Shown: one piece after another, positions 34,745-47,900 of the stretch
How positions within the stretch are numbered: the first letter of the stretch is position 1
Layout of the letters: the number at the start of each line of letters is the position of its first letter
Assembly (NCBI GenBank): GCA_963921425.1
Contig: OY992834.1
Location: 14,200,164-14,264,163 of the forward strand
Source: Dryas octopetala
Lineage: Eukaryota; Streptophyta; Magnoliopsida; Rosales; Rosaceae
Direction: 5' to 3'
DNA: 64,000 nucleotides
The notes under the pieces: generated by a model
Told to the model about the DNA's origin: nothing
What the model saw: only the letters and a program-made list of their open reading frames with translations
The model's database searches: none
Position numbers and translations under genes: made by a program

Positions 34745-37062
34745 TAATTGAGTACGTACTACTCAATACTCATCATGGATCTGTTTACAGCAGCTTAGTT
34801 TGGGTATTACATTCTATTGATTCATAAATTTGTTAAAGCCAATTACTTCGTGTGTCTAGCTTAGTTTGGGTATTACATTCATATGACTACGTGTGTCTAG
34901 CTTATTGATTTGCATGTCTTGTAATCTGTAATAACGTTTTTATTAAATAAAAATTATGTTTAATTAGTTTTATTAAATACATTTACAATTTTATTTACAC
35001 TTATGTTTATATTATATATATATATAGATATTTTTATTTTAAACTTAACTTTCCTCCTACCTCCAGTAGGAGGAAAACTTCTAATTGGTTTGAGCAAGGG
35101 GTGCTGGGCGGTGGAAGAGGTGTGTGTGTGTGTGTGTGTGATTAGTGTTATAAGCTGGTTTGGCTAGCAAACCCAGCCAACCCGCGAGAAAAGAAAGAGA
35201 AACCGAGAAAAAGTAAGAGAGAGAAAAAAAAAATAATAGAGAGAGAGAGAGAGAGAGAAGGAGGTAAACTCAATTCTTTTAGTAAACCCTCTGTTTCCTT
35301 TAGAATTTAATTTGAGGTTGATTTTCTGATTTTGGTAAGGTTCACTTAAATGTTGGAAAAGTTGATAGGATCACAAAAAATTATAGAACTTGAAGGTGAA
35401 GGAGGTTTTGGGTTGGGGTCTAGTGATCAATATATTTTAAGATTTTGGGGTTTATGTTGTTTAATGAGGTTTTGATTTCGAGGTTGGTTTGAAGTTGAGT
35501 GTTGGATTGGAAGGTTTTAAACATGTTTTTAGAAGCTCAAGAAACTAATTTGAGGTGTTAGAATCAAAGGGAATTGAAGTTGGAGAAAATTTGGAAAATT
35601 TGGGAATTTTCTGGAAAAAATGGCAGTTTTCAAATACCCTACTTTGGAGCCGATTATCTGGAGTTTTAACCGTCTATTTTGAGTGATCTTTGTAGGGTTA
35701 TAAAAAGGAAGTGCATAGTTTTAAACAGAGTATAAGTTTGTTAGATTTGGTGGAGGTTTAATAGGGAAAATAGCGAGCCAAAGTTGAGAAAAAGATTCTA
35801 GAAATTCTGGAGAAAACAAGGTAAATTGAGGAAGAAGATGAACAGTGCTCGCCGGCCACCACCATTCGCACCACCGGCACGTGGTGGCGCATGCTGCAGC
35901 TTTCAACGGCTCTAGTCGCCGAAAAAAGGTCCTTTTCCACTCCGTTTTCGATTCTGAGTCCAATGGTGGCCTCTATTTTGTGATCTGAGGTCCCTAACTT
36001 AACGTTTGCATTACACACATTAGGTTTAGAGAGTAAGCAACCTTTTGTTCATGATTTAATTGTGGTTTTCTTGTACGAGATTAGACTCGGAGGACGAACG
36101 AGAGTTACTGGAAAACTTCTAGCAGCGGAGTCAGCTCATATTCGAGGTAGGGGGATCTAGGGAATCTTTGACTGCAAATTTGATTGTATTGAATCTTTGT
36201 TGAAAAATGCAATATGTATGCTAATATGTGATTTATGTGAATTATCTGAATTACTTGAGCATGATAGGAATTAGTTTATTATTATTTGTGAATTTATTTG
36301 AATGTAAAGCATGATTCATTGAGAATGGAAGTTACAGTGGTGAGAGAGGATTGGGTGTCAAATTTACATTTCGTAGTGTGCGCGGAGAGTGAAGCCCCTT
36401 TAGCTGCGGCTGATAAAACGATCTAACCTCCCCAAGGCGCATTGAGACATTCGGTTGCGGTCGAAATTAGGATATCTTGCACTTTAGTTGAAGTTAAAGT
36501 GAAGACATGATGCAATTTACTTTTCAAGGGATTAAATCGAGGAAGTGCAGCATAATATTCATGCATCAATAATGTTATTACCTTATATATATTATCAATA
36601 TGCTCCATGTTGTATGTTTTCACTAAGTTTCAGTATAATTAATTTTGCATTATAAGGTTGATTATCCCTATTGAGCCGTTGGTTAGAGCTCATCCCTTCA
36701 TAGACTTTGCAGGTGCTCTAGCATGAAATAGTGCGAAGCTGACTGAAAGTAGTTATTGTGAGTAGACGTGAACCAAGTTAGAGTTAGTTTTGACTTTGCA
36801 ATTGAGAAAGATGTAATGTACAAAAATATGACTTATTTTATAAATTAAACTTGAATCCAGTTGTGGCATAAAAATAGTATGAAGTTTATTTTTTATTTAT
36901 TTTATTTTCTTCCGTCACATTATGGTTATAAAACTTAATTATATAATTAGAGTGTGATCCACACTTTTATCCGAGATTAATTCTTAATCTCAGATTGAGG
37001 CGTGACATCATTCATTTATCTTGAAGTTATAAGTCTTTCAAAAAATTTTACTTATTTTTCTT
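34745..37062. other. spacer downstream of the phospholipase gene
   Basis: Includes the gene's 3'UTR and a GC-richer stretch treated below as LTR-like. Simple GT and GA runs occur at about 35,120-35,142 and 35,238-35,258. No gene is seen. Confidence 0.4.
35040..37007. mobile_element. possible solo-LTR-like fossil, Ty3-type
   Basis: This stretch differs in composition from its surroundings. Its right edge (GATTGAGGCGTGACA) resembles the ends of plant Ty3-type LTRs, and it carries no coding domain. I found neither a clear left edge nor target duplications. If correct, it is an old, incomplete relic without internal genes. Confidence 0.3.
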
Positions 37063-38213
37063 GAAAAATTTTAGCAAAAAGACTATAACTATACACTATG
37101 TCGCAGTTGAGGATACCAATTAATTTTTTATTTTTTATTTTCAATTGAGGACCCTAGCTTTCTGTTTTGTTCAATAAAGAATTTCCTGTAAAAAATGGCA
37201 CGTTACCAATTTTTAAGGGTAAAAACATATGTTTATCTAAAAACTAAAAATAAAATACTAAAAGAATGAACAATAATTTAATAAAAACAACGAAAAGAAA
37301 AACAAACAAAAAGCAGAAACTGTCCCACATCCCACCTTCCTCCCTTCTTCAGCCACCGGCAGGCCTCAATGACCGGCGACCCCTTGCCCCCATGTCGGCC
37401 TCTCATATCTCCCTCATGCCTCATCTCTCTCTTCCTCTATGTCTTTGTCTCCCTCACTCCTCATCTGTTGCATCTCTTTATTGCTCACAATGTTTCTTCC
37501 TGTATGTGGTTGCTGCAATATGTAAGTTGTGTTGTTAGGTTCGATTTTGGGGATGATGGTAGAGTTTATTTGGGTTTTTCCTTCATCTTTTGTTCCTGCA
37601 ATTTTATGGTAATATGGTTTGGTTGTTGGCTTTGGGGCTTTAGTGTGTGCTGCCTTCTTAGGTTATCTTGTCGGAATTTGGCTGACGATTTCTCGGTGGT
37701 TGGTGGCGACATGTGTTTTGCGGCAACTGGTGATGTATGATTTTTTCATGTTTGGATATTGTTTTGCCTTTTATGTGTTTGGAAGAGAAAGAGAGGAATA
37801 GAGAGATGATGAGTGAAAGAAAGAGAATTAGAGAGATGTGGTAGAGGGGAGAGGGGAAAGGCCTACGCAGGGGGATAGGGAGGGGGTTGCCGACAATGGA
37901 GGCCTGCCGGTGGCCGGAGATGGGAGAGAGGTGGGGGTGGGGTGTGAGAGGGTTTCCTTTTTATATGTTTTTCTTTTAGTTTTATTTTTTTGATTATTTT
38001 ATTTCTTTTAGGTTTTTTTTTAGTTTTTATCATGATTTAATTTTGTGGTTAATAGACATTTTTCCTCCTAAAATATCAAGCACGTGATCAATTTTTGACG
38101 AAAAATATTTTATTGAATAAAACAGAAAGTTAGAGTCCTCAATTGAAAAAAATTAATTGACATCTTCAATTGCGATATAGGATATAATTAGAGTATTTTT
38201 ACTAAAATTTTCT
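37063..38213. mobile_element. large foldback transposon, about 1.15 kb
   Basis: Arms of about 150-180 bases face each other. The left arm begins GAAAAATTTTAGCAAAAAGAC, then TCGCAGTTGAGGATACC and CTTTCTGTTTTGTTCAATAAA; the right arm has the inverses. Closer in, CCACCGGCAGGCCTC and its inverse also pair. The core (37,370-37,900) carries weak pyrimidine-rich frames that I do not accept as genes. A truncated relative stands at 5018-5235. The superfamily is uncertain, Mutator-like by arm length. Confidence 0.7.
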
Positions 38214-38968
38214 CTTTACTCTGTCTCAATGTTAGAATGAAAATTCATTTGGAACCTTGATTTTTCCCCAAGATGCATGGTTCTGTATTACACGAAATGT
38301 TGAAGCTAAAAAAAGAGAATTACAAATTCTGTTTTGAAAATGATTAAATTAAAATTTTTAGTCTATATAATTTGAATATGATTTCACTTTAATCCATATA
38401 GTTATAATTTTGAATCTAAAATCATATTTTTACTTTAATAAACTTGTTTTTTGAATTTCATAAGTTTTTCAACTTTCATTCGTATATCACTTAAGTTCAT
38501 TACATTAAATTTTATTTATTTTTTTCGTTGATTTTAATAACGTGTTAAGTGTGTAAATCCTTTTCAAAAAGTAAAAATAGTAACTCATTTTCTCTTTTTT
38601 TTTCCTCAATATGATATAAATGATTAAAATTAGCGAAAAAAAAAAAAGATGAAAATGGAAGACTTACCTGGACGGGGGATACCAATAGGTGGTATCCTCA
38701 TCCTGTTTTCTCTTTATCTCTCTCCTTTCTCCTTTTCTCTCCCTTCACCTTTCTCTCTCCTTTTCTCTCTTTCTCTCTCTCTCCCTGGTGATACCACACA
38801 GGCACACAGGGAGAGAAAGCTTCTATACCATATAATTTAAAAAATAAGTTTATGGATACCAGAGTACTATTGCTATAATTCTCATATGAAAGGGATGAAT
38901 GTAATGGTAAAAGAAGCCGTGCTTGTTAAAAACAAGCACTAGTCCAGTAGTTGCAGTGAGTGAGAGAG
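38214..38968. other. upstream region of the AASDH-like gene
   Basis: AT-rich sequence, then a CT-rich stretch (38,700-38,785). The promoter and leader of the next gene must lie here, but no clear TATA box was recognised. No other gene. Confidence 0.4.
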
Positions 38969-41900
38969 ATGACAGACGATGATGCTCTGAAACAAAAGAG
39001 AAGCAGTCAACATACCCATTGCTGCATATCCCACGAGTTCTTCAGAGCAGCATCCAGCAACCCCAACAAAATCGCCGTCATACACGCCTCCGGTGGGGCC
39101 CTCCTCTCCCTCTGCCGAGAACTCCCTACCGGCACCTCCATCATCGACGATGCTGCTTCTGTCCATAATACAATCTTCAACCGCCACTTAAAATCACCGT
39201 CCCCTCCTCCCCTTTACGCAGGCGACCGCTCCTTCACGTACTCCGATTTAATCTCAGCCGTCGATTCCCTCACCTCCCAGCTCCGCTCTACCCCTCAACT
39301 TCCCAATAATTACAACAAGCCCAGCAGCTCAGTCTCAGACCTCACAAATGAACCAAGAATTTTCGGCATATGTATGCCGCCATCGGCCCAATATATAGTG
39401 TCTGTACTTTCGGTTTTGAGGTGTGGGGAGGCATTTCTGCCTCTGGACCCTTGGTGGCCCAAACAGAGGCTGCTTTCGGCAATTGCTTCGTCCAATGTCG
39501 ACCTCATCATCGCCTCTACGACGCCGTTTGGCTTCGAATTGGACCCGAATTGGCTGGCCGAGAGCTGCAATGTTCGCGTTTTGCGGTTTTCCATGGACGC
39601 CTTGGGCAGCGATGGAGTTGTAGATTGGGTGTGTGAGTGTGAGAGTGAGAAGCAGAGGTTGTTCTGTTATCTGATGCACACTTCGGGATCCACGGGGAAG
39701 CCGAAAGCTGTTTGCGGCACGGAACAAGGTCTTTTGAATCGGTTTCAGTGGATGCAAGAACTGTTTCCGCTGAATGGAGAGGAGGTTTTGTTGTTCAAGA
39801 CAGCAATAAGCTTTGTTGACCACCTGCAAGAATTTCTGAGTGCTGTTCTCACTGCTTCTACTTTGGTCATACCTCCTTCCAATCACCTAAAACAGAATGT
39901 GTTTTCCCTTGTGGATTTTGTACAGGTACAATACATGCCCCTGCTTCTTTTGCTTGTTTTGAGGTCAAATTAGTAATTACACTCATGAACTGGGAATGCA
40001 ACCTTGATAAAAATAGAACATTCATGATTTGTTGAGTCCTGCAATTATGCTGAAAGCTGATTACAGTTCATCATTTCTTACTTGTAGGTTGATTTTTTTT
40101 TTGGTTTTGTTTTGACATTATTTATTTATTTTTTAAAATGTGGGTTTTTTTTCTTGTAGGCTTATTCTATCAATAGACTTACTGCTGTTCCATCACTGAT
40201 GAGAGCAATCCTTCCTGCTTTGCAAGATCGATATGATGAGCAGTTTCCATGTTCATTGAATTTGTTAGTGCTAAGCGGCGAAATTCTGCCTTTATCTTTG
40301 TGGGATATGCTCTCGAAGATATTGCCGAGGACCTCTATTTTGAATTTGTATGGGAGTACAGAGGTTAGAATTTGAAACTTCTCTTGAATTTAGAATTGTC
40401 CTTTTGGATTAGATCAAATTATGTTTCTCTGGTTGGACAGATATGGAATGATGCATATCCTTCTTAACCCATTTTCTTTTTACTGATTTATCTTATCAAT
40501 GTTTTCAACATTTGACTCTCTTACAGTGAAGATAATCTTGTATTTATTATTCAAAAAATGCTACATGAGTTCAGCTTTCTTGTATTTTTCTCTGCCCCCG
40601 TTTTCCATGAGTTGAATCATGATGCTAATCTAGACATGTTATTGGAGTAGGAAAATGCAATTGACTCTCATAAGTCAGTTCCTGATCATTTTGTTTGTGG
40701 ATATCAACTGTTATAGTTTGTTGTCCATATTTTGTATGATGTATAGGCATTTAAATTTCATAAGAAGGTTGTAGCTTCAAGGATAAAATTTGATCCCACT
40801 GACGGTGACAGTGGAATTATTTCTTAGGGGTGCATGATGTTTATGAATTGAATGGATTTACGTACAAATTGTCTCTAGTATATACTAGCAACACTATTGA
40901 TTCTCGAACAGTATTAATAAAGACTTATTGACTCAGTTAATGATTAATTTAAATTTGAGAGTTGGCTATATGTCAACAGTAGTGATGTGTTGATTGCACA
41001 TCTTAACCTTTTTTCCTGGCTGCAAGGTGGCTTTGTCTTTTGTTTTCTATTTGTCTGGATAAAACAGACAATGCCTGAAATCCGTTTCTGGGATGATTGC
41101 CTTTTGTTTGTAAGGTTGCTTTCATATGCATGGTTCTGTACTATCTGGAATGCAGTTCCTTTGTGCGTACTATGGTGCTTATAGTAGGAGAAAACCTTTA
41201 AGGTGAAGAAGCATCCAGTGATTAGATTAAATTCTCATTTTGTCAGATCACTCTTATGAGTGGAAGGTGGAAATGAAAAGAAGGGCCTCTGAATCACACT
41301 TAGGGTTGCATCTTGCAATTCCCATTAGATAATATATTTTGATTCATTTTGATTGTACTAATAAGTCATTTTTTAAAAATAAATGCTAACACACCAATTG
41401 TTAAATTCAAGGTGTCTGGTGATTGTACATATTTTGATTGCAAGAGGTTGCCAATTATTTTAGAGACAGAGACGCTAACAAGTGTTCCAATTGGTATGCC
41501 TATTGTTAATTGTGATGTCGTGCTTGTCGGTGATGATGATGTACCCAATGAGGGAGAAATTTATGTTTCTGGTCTCTGCAATTCTTCTGGATACTATTCC
41601 GATTCTACATTTACTCCTCTGGACTCTGTAAAATTGCCTCAAGATTCTGTTTGTTGCAGTTCCGTAAATGGACATGGAAGTCAATCATATTTTCGGACTG
41701 GTGATTTTGCCAAACAGCTTTGTAGTGGAGACTTGGTTTTCTTGGGAAGAAAAGACCGTACTATTAAGCTTAATGGGCAGCGTATTGTTTTAGAGGAAAT
41801 TGAAGATACATTGAGGGCACATCCAGATGTAACTGATGCTGCTGTGGTTTTTCATAGAAGTCAAGGGGAACTCATGCAACTTGTAGCATTTATAATGTTA

Positions 41901-44900
41901 AAAGAGGAAAGACCCAGTGAAATATTCAGATCTTCCATCAAAAGTTATTTGATTGAAAAACTTCCATTAGCAATGATTCCTAGCCACATTGTCGTTACGG
42001 AATCATTTCCTGTATCTTCTAGTGGAAAAATCAACTATGAGTTGTTAGCAGATTCAGTATTTCTTGCAAAGAATGTCCATGATGAGCTTGGTGATGCTGG
42101 GAACAGCAACCTACTGCAAGTAATTAAAAAGGTTTGTCCTTTACCCCTCCTAGTATAATCAACCTTTCATTCTTTTCCAAATCCCAATGATTTGCTAAAT
42201 TGCAGTTATGTTTGCTGGGTTTTGCTTTATTTGATTTTACCATCCATTTCTGCATCTACTAGTGAAAGTTATTGTGGATTACTTGGTGCATGCAAGGGAG
42301 GTCTCATATGATGGGCTTGAATCAGGATATATTTTTGACATTACATTGCAAAAATTTATAAGTAGAGATAGAAGTGTTTCAATTTATTATCACTGTTGAT
42401 TTTGTTATGGTTTTTATTGATTTAATTGTTCCTTTAGTCAATGCTATTGTAACTACCATTCACGATGCTCTCATTAACTTTTACTGAGCATCACTAATTC
42501 ACTATGGGATTCAAAAAACCAATGGTAATCCCAATGAACTTGAACTAGAGGTAGGGTGGAACTTTTACAAGCTAGCGTGTGCTGACTTGAGTTTAGTATA
42601 GTCCTTGGGCAACTTTTGGGCATGGATTTCTTAATCCTGAATGGGGCTGATTTGAAATGTCCCTACTTGAATTTAATTTGTGCTGAGCTTAGGTTGAGGT
42701 TTTGAAACTCGAATCTAGCCCATTGTCTAGCAGCTTCTAACCATGTGCAGATATTGATCTCTTATGTGCCATGTTCGAGTTTTATAAGGTTGTTGAGTAG
42801 TGATTTAAACTTTAGTGGCCTGCAAAGATATCGCTTTCTTACGTGTCATATTGACATCTACAGTGGCGTCCAGTTAGGAACTGTTCTCAAATGCTTAGTG
42901 AAGTCATAGATAAGATGTCCTGGGCATTAAGGCCCATGTATTTTGCACCAAATTTATGGATTAATAATGTTATGAAGTCTGAGTAGTATGTTGAAAGTAA
43001 CAATATGTCAAATAGTGAAAGGAAGTAGTCACATCCTAAATTTTATTTCCAAATAGTTAAGCTTAAATTTTGATGCATGATATGCCAAATAGTGAAAGGA
43101 AGGAGTCTTATCCTAAATTTTATTTCCAAATAGTTAAGCTTAAATTTTGATGCATGATTCTCTTTGCAAAAATAGTAAATAATATAAAACTCATCTGTGA
43201 AAGTGAAATTTCTATGTTTAATACCAAAACTATATTTAAGTCCCATTTAGAATTGAAAATTGTACATTGAAGGCTAACAATTATTCTGAAATCTACCATG
43301 ACATGGGAGGTTAGTGCAATTTTAATAAATGGAGGTTCTTGTAATTTCACCAACATCGAGGGAGTCTGGTATAATTTACTCTATTGTTAAACAATACGGT
43401 TCTTATGTCATATGTTTATACATTCACTATTAGATGTATTTACCATTTCATTCTTCATTAAAATCAATTTTTGAATTATGATAGATCTTCAATTTTCTTG
43501 ATTTGTTGGCCAGTTTTGAAACACTTGTATCATATGTGACTCTGATATAATGTTAGTGCATTTGACAACACAAGTAAAATGGAGATGTGGTAAAAGATAT
43601 ATTGTATGTTATTTGTTTTAAAGTAACAGTTTTTGTGTTATGTTATTTTTTTCTATTTTTGTGAAAGAGACAATTTCATTGCTAATAAACAATAAAATTA
43701 CGAAGAACAAAAATAGTGGGTAAAAAGTCCACCACAGGAAAAGCCAGAAAAAAAGAGAAAAAAAGAAGCTTATCTAGTCTAACATATAGAGGACCCTCCC
43801 AAGCACAACACATAACTTCTGACAGAAAAAAAAAAAAGGCACAATAGCTAACAAACAACTTGATCCAATGACACAAAGTCACAGGACAATGTAAGAAGGT
43901 ATGATCAAATGATTCCAAATTTTTCTTGCTCAAAATACACCATTGGGGATAAGCAAGTATTTGGTTTCCTCTTTGAAGCATATCACAAGTATTCACCTTA
44001 CCAAGAACCACTAGCCAGGATAGAATCTTCACCTTGGAGGGAACCCTAGCTTTCCAAATCAAACCATAGGGTTGGAAAGAGGACCCAACACCGGAATTAC
44101 TTATAAAACAACACTAAGATTCGCTGGAAAAACTCCCTGTGGGCTCTAGGCGACATTTTTTGAATTATTTTCTTTAATCTTTAATATTAAACTTTTGATT
44201 ACCTCTAAATTTGTATTAACTATATGTCTTCTAAACTAAGATAATTCCTTTTATAATTTTCCTTACAGGCTTTTAGCGATGTTTTAATGGCTGAAGAGGT
44301 TTCTGATGATGATGACTTCTTTATGATGGGTGGAAATTCTATTGCTGCAGCACATCTTTCTAACAATATAGGAGTTGATATGCGATTGATATATTCCTTT
44401 CCAACTCCATCTAAGCTTTGTATGGCTCTTCTAGAGAGAAAAGAATCATTCAATATGAATGTCAGAAAAGTTGCTAAATTGGAGATGATTGTAGAGGGGA
44501 GTAAAGACAACATGCTTGATTTCCACTCTAAGACTCCTAATGCTGCTGATCTTGAACAACGGAGGAGACTATTAAGAAATCTTTCTGGAAGGAACGACAA
44601 TAATGCAGTTAGGTCTAAACGCTTGAAAGTGGATTCAAATTCAGGGGGTACTAGGTCAGCTGAGGGGTATCCATGGAATTCCATGCCAATATGTGTGTCC
44701 TGTTCTTTCAGCCGGTGCAACAAAGTTGTGTATGAAGGCGGGTCCAGGGTGAATGATATTTATGGAGAAACCTGTTCTGTGATGGTCCCAAAAAGTAGAA
44801 AAGTTCCTATGCAAGAATTGTGGAAAGTTTACATGGGATCCTGTGTTGATGCATCACCAATTATAGTTTATAAAGGCGAGGATATCTTCTTATTTATCGG

Positions 44901-47900
44901 ATCGCACTCAAGAAAATTTGTGTGTGTTAATGCCAGAAGGTAAGGTCTATATGGCAGTTAGATATGCTGAATATCTTTCATTTTATTGAGTGGTCATTTT
45001 GTTCATCTTTATGGTATTAGATATGCTGAATTATTCTTCTATTAGTATGGACATCTGTAATAGTGCATTGGTCATTGTAATTGATTAAAACTTTTGAAGT
45101 TTATATCTGACTTATGATTAAAATATAAATTACATTCAATTTAAGTAGTAAAGTTTTTTTTTTTTTTTTGTTTAATAAGAAACCCAATCTTATCAATAAA
45201 TAAAATTATACAAGTGGGATGAACAATATGTCCATCAAAGCTATTCTAACACCCTCAATTACAAATGCAGATTTCATTTTGACTAATCACAGTTCTGAAA
45301 ATATCCTAACCATTCAGCTTGAAATATTTATCTTTGCAATATTGTATTGTTACATAATTTGCTCTAGTGGTTCTGTCCAGTGGGAGACACAACTAGAAGG
45401 GCGCGTTGAATGTTCAGCAGCAATAATCAGTGACTTTACTCAGGTTGTCCTTGACATAATTTGTGTGCTTTCAACTTCATAAAGTTTCTGCAAACGACCC
45501 CTATGGGGCAGTTTGATCTTTCTCATACATGGTATTGCTTTAGGTTGTAGTGGGTTGCTACAAAGGGAAGATATATTTCCTTGATTCTTCGAATGGTAAC
45601 ATCCATTGGACTTTCCAAACGTCTGGTGAGGTGCGATTGTCCTGAAGCTATTGTTTTTGTTTTTGTTTTATTATATGTTTTTACATTTATTTTCTTGTTT
45701 CCATTTCATTTGCATTATGATTTGATTTTACTTAATTTCTTACTGCACACACATATATATATATTCTTTTATTTTTTCTTATCATTTGAGTTTTTTATTT
45801 GAATTATATCTGTATAATTTTGTCAAAAAGTCATTTATTAATTTTTTATCTGCTCTTATGGTTGATGCATTTACAATATGAAGGTAAAGTCGCAGCCAGT
45901 TATAGACATTCAGAGACAATTGATCTGGTAATGTTTTTGATACCTCCTCTTGCATTTTCTTCAAATTTAGTGAATATTGTTTATCTTGGATCAATTGTGG
46001 ACACAGACTACCTATTGCATTTTAATGCTAATTGAATCAGAAGATAACATGTTTCTTGGTTCTGTCTTTCCTTTATCATGCTCGGCACATCTTTCATAAA
46101 TGTGTCACTAACTGCGTATGCCGCACTCAGAGAGTGAAAAGTTCATGTAAGCAACCGGCCCAAGCCTTGGCTCAGGTGTAAAGGGCAGTTGGGATTGGGA
46201 TAGGTCTAAAATCTTATGAAGCATTAAGGAGACAGAAGAACAGAAATATTTGTGGCTAGTGTATACTGCCATAATTTCCTTGTTGGTACTGTTATGCTTG
46301 TAGTGGTTTTTAATGTTTCTGAAATTTGATTTATGCCATCAATCATGTAAATAAAAATGCTTAAAAGTTCTGTGACACAATGAAGTTTAGAAATTCTTAG
46401 ATAATCAACTTGTACGGTAGGAGGGTGGATTGAACTCTATGTGTGAAGTAGCCAAAAGAAAAAGGGATTGTCGTAATCCATTTAATTTAAGACCTGTTTT
46501 AAACGATGAACAATTTCCGTTTACTATGTTATTTACAGAACCTACCTCTTTTTAATTTTGTTTCACTTTTGTTGGAAGAGATGAAAAAAAAAGAAAAGAG
46601 ATTGATCTGTGACAAATTATCTGCAGGTGTGGATCTTATGACCATAATTTATATGCTCTAGATTACAAAAATCATTGCTGTGTCTATCAGATTCCTTGTG
46701 GTGGGAGTATCTATGGGTCACCTGCAATTGATGAGGTGAACTTTGACAATTATTATTTATTGATTAAACTGTTTAATTTTTTTTCCAGGGAAAAATTTGC
46801 AGTAGCATTCTTGGTTTGCAGACAGTTAAATTATATGTTTGAATGACCTTTGTCACCTTTCTTTTGGCTATTTTGCAGATCAATAATACACTTTATGTGG
46901 CTTCTACTAGTGGCCGAATGACGTCCATATCAATAACGGTATAACAAATTGCAATTTTTATCATGTAGTTAATTTTTTTAATTTTCAAAGGAAGAACCTT
47001 GTCTGTTTAAGTGAATTTAGAAACATGCTAAATCAGAGGATTGAAATGTCTTCATAGGAAGGACAGTTTTGTCTACCTATGAATACAGTTTTTTAAGTAG
47101 AAAACAGCTATAAATGCACTTACTATTAGCTTTGTTATTACCATGACTCATCTTATTAAATAGCCCTATGACAACTACCTGCATCAATAGTACATTACAA
47201 ACTATTCGAAAAAAGGGGAATTAAATGTGTAGGAATAGAGCAAAAGAAAAGAAATAGGAGAAAAAGGTGGCCTCTAAATTCACCTCTGGCAACCACTCTC
47301 TTGGGCCTAGTGGCTGTATGAGTTGCCCCTAATTTATTGACCCCACTAATACCGAGATCTAGAATTTGTCCAATGATGTCCTCACATAGTATATTTGGAT
47401 TGCTAATACATGGTTGATAGGCTATCCATGTTCATCCCATTCTGGCATTCTGGGTCAATTTTTTTTTTTTTTTTTTTCTGTTGAAGTTATGCCCAAACCA
47501 TCCTTCGTTGCTAAAAGAAAAAAGCATTGTTTTGGTTTATTCAAGTTGATTCTTGGTTTAAGTAAATGTTTTACAAATGCAGGCAGTCCCATTTTCTATT
47601 CTGTGGCTGCATGAGTTAGAAGTGCCAGTGTTTGGGTCTCCTGTCATCAATTCTCTGAATGGAAATAGTATGTTTGGTTCATTCAACTATTTGGCTATGT
47701 ATTGATCCTTGTGATATGTGAAGTTCTTCTCTCCCTTCATCTTCTATAACATCATGATGTTGTCTTTATTATTATTATTTTTTAATTATTTTTTTCTGAT
47801 TTTCTTAACTACAGTTATATGCTGCTTGGTAGACGGGCATGTTCTCGCAATGGATACAACTGGATCTGTTATTTGGAGGGTACAACTTTACTATGCTTTT

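Noticed and set aside
39310-39886. Antisense frames of 94 and 183 codons over the AASDH-like first exon
   Set aside because: Shadows of a well-supported coding exon with no recognised domain.
46150-46235. A-box-like GGCTCAGGTGTAAAGG that might mark a second SINE
   Set aside because: No B box and no flanking duplication were found.
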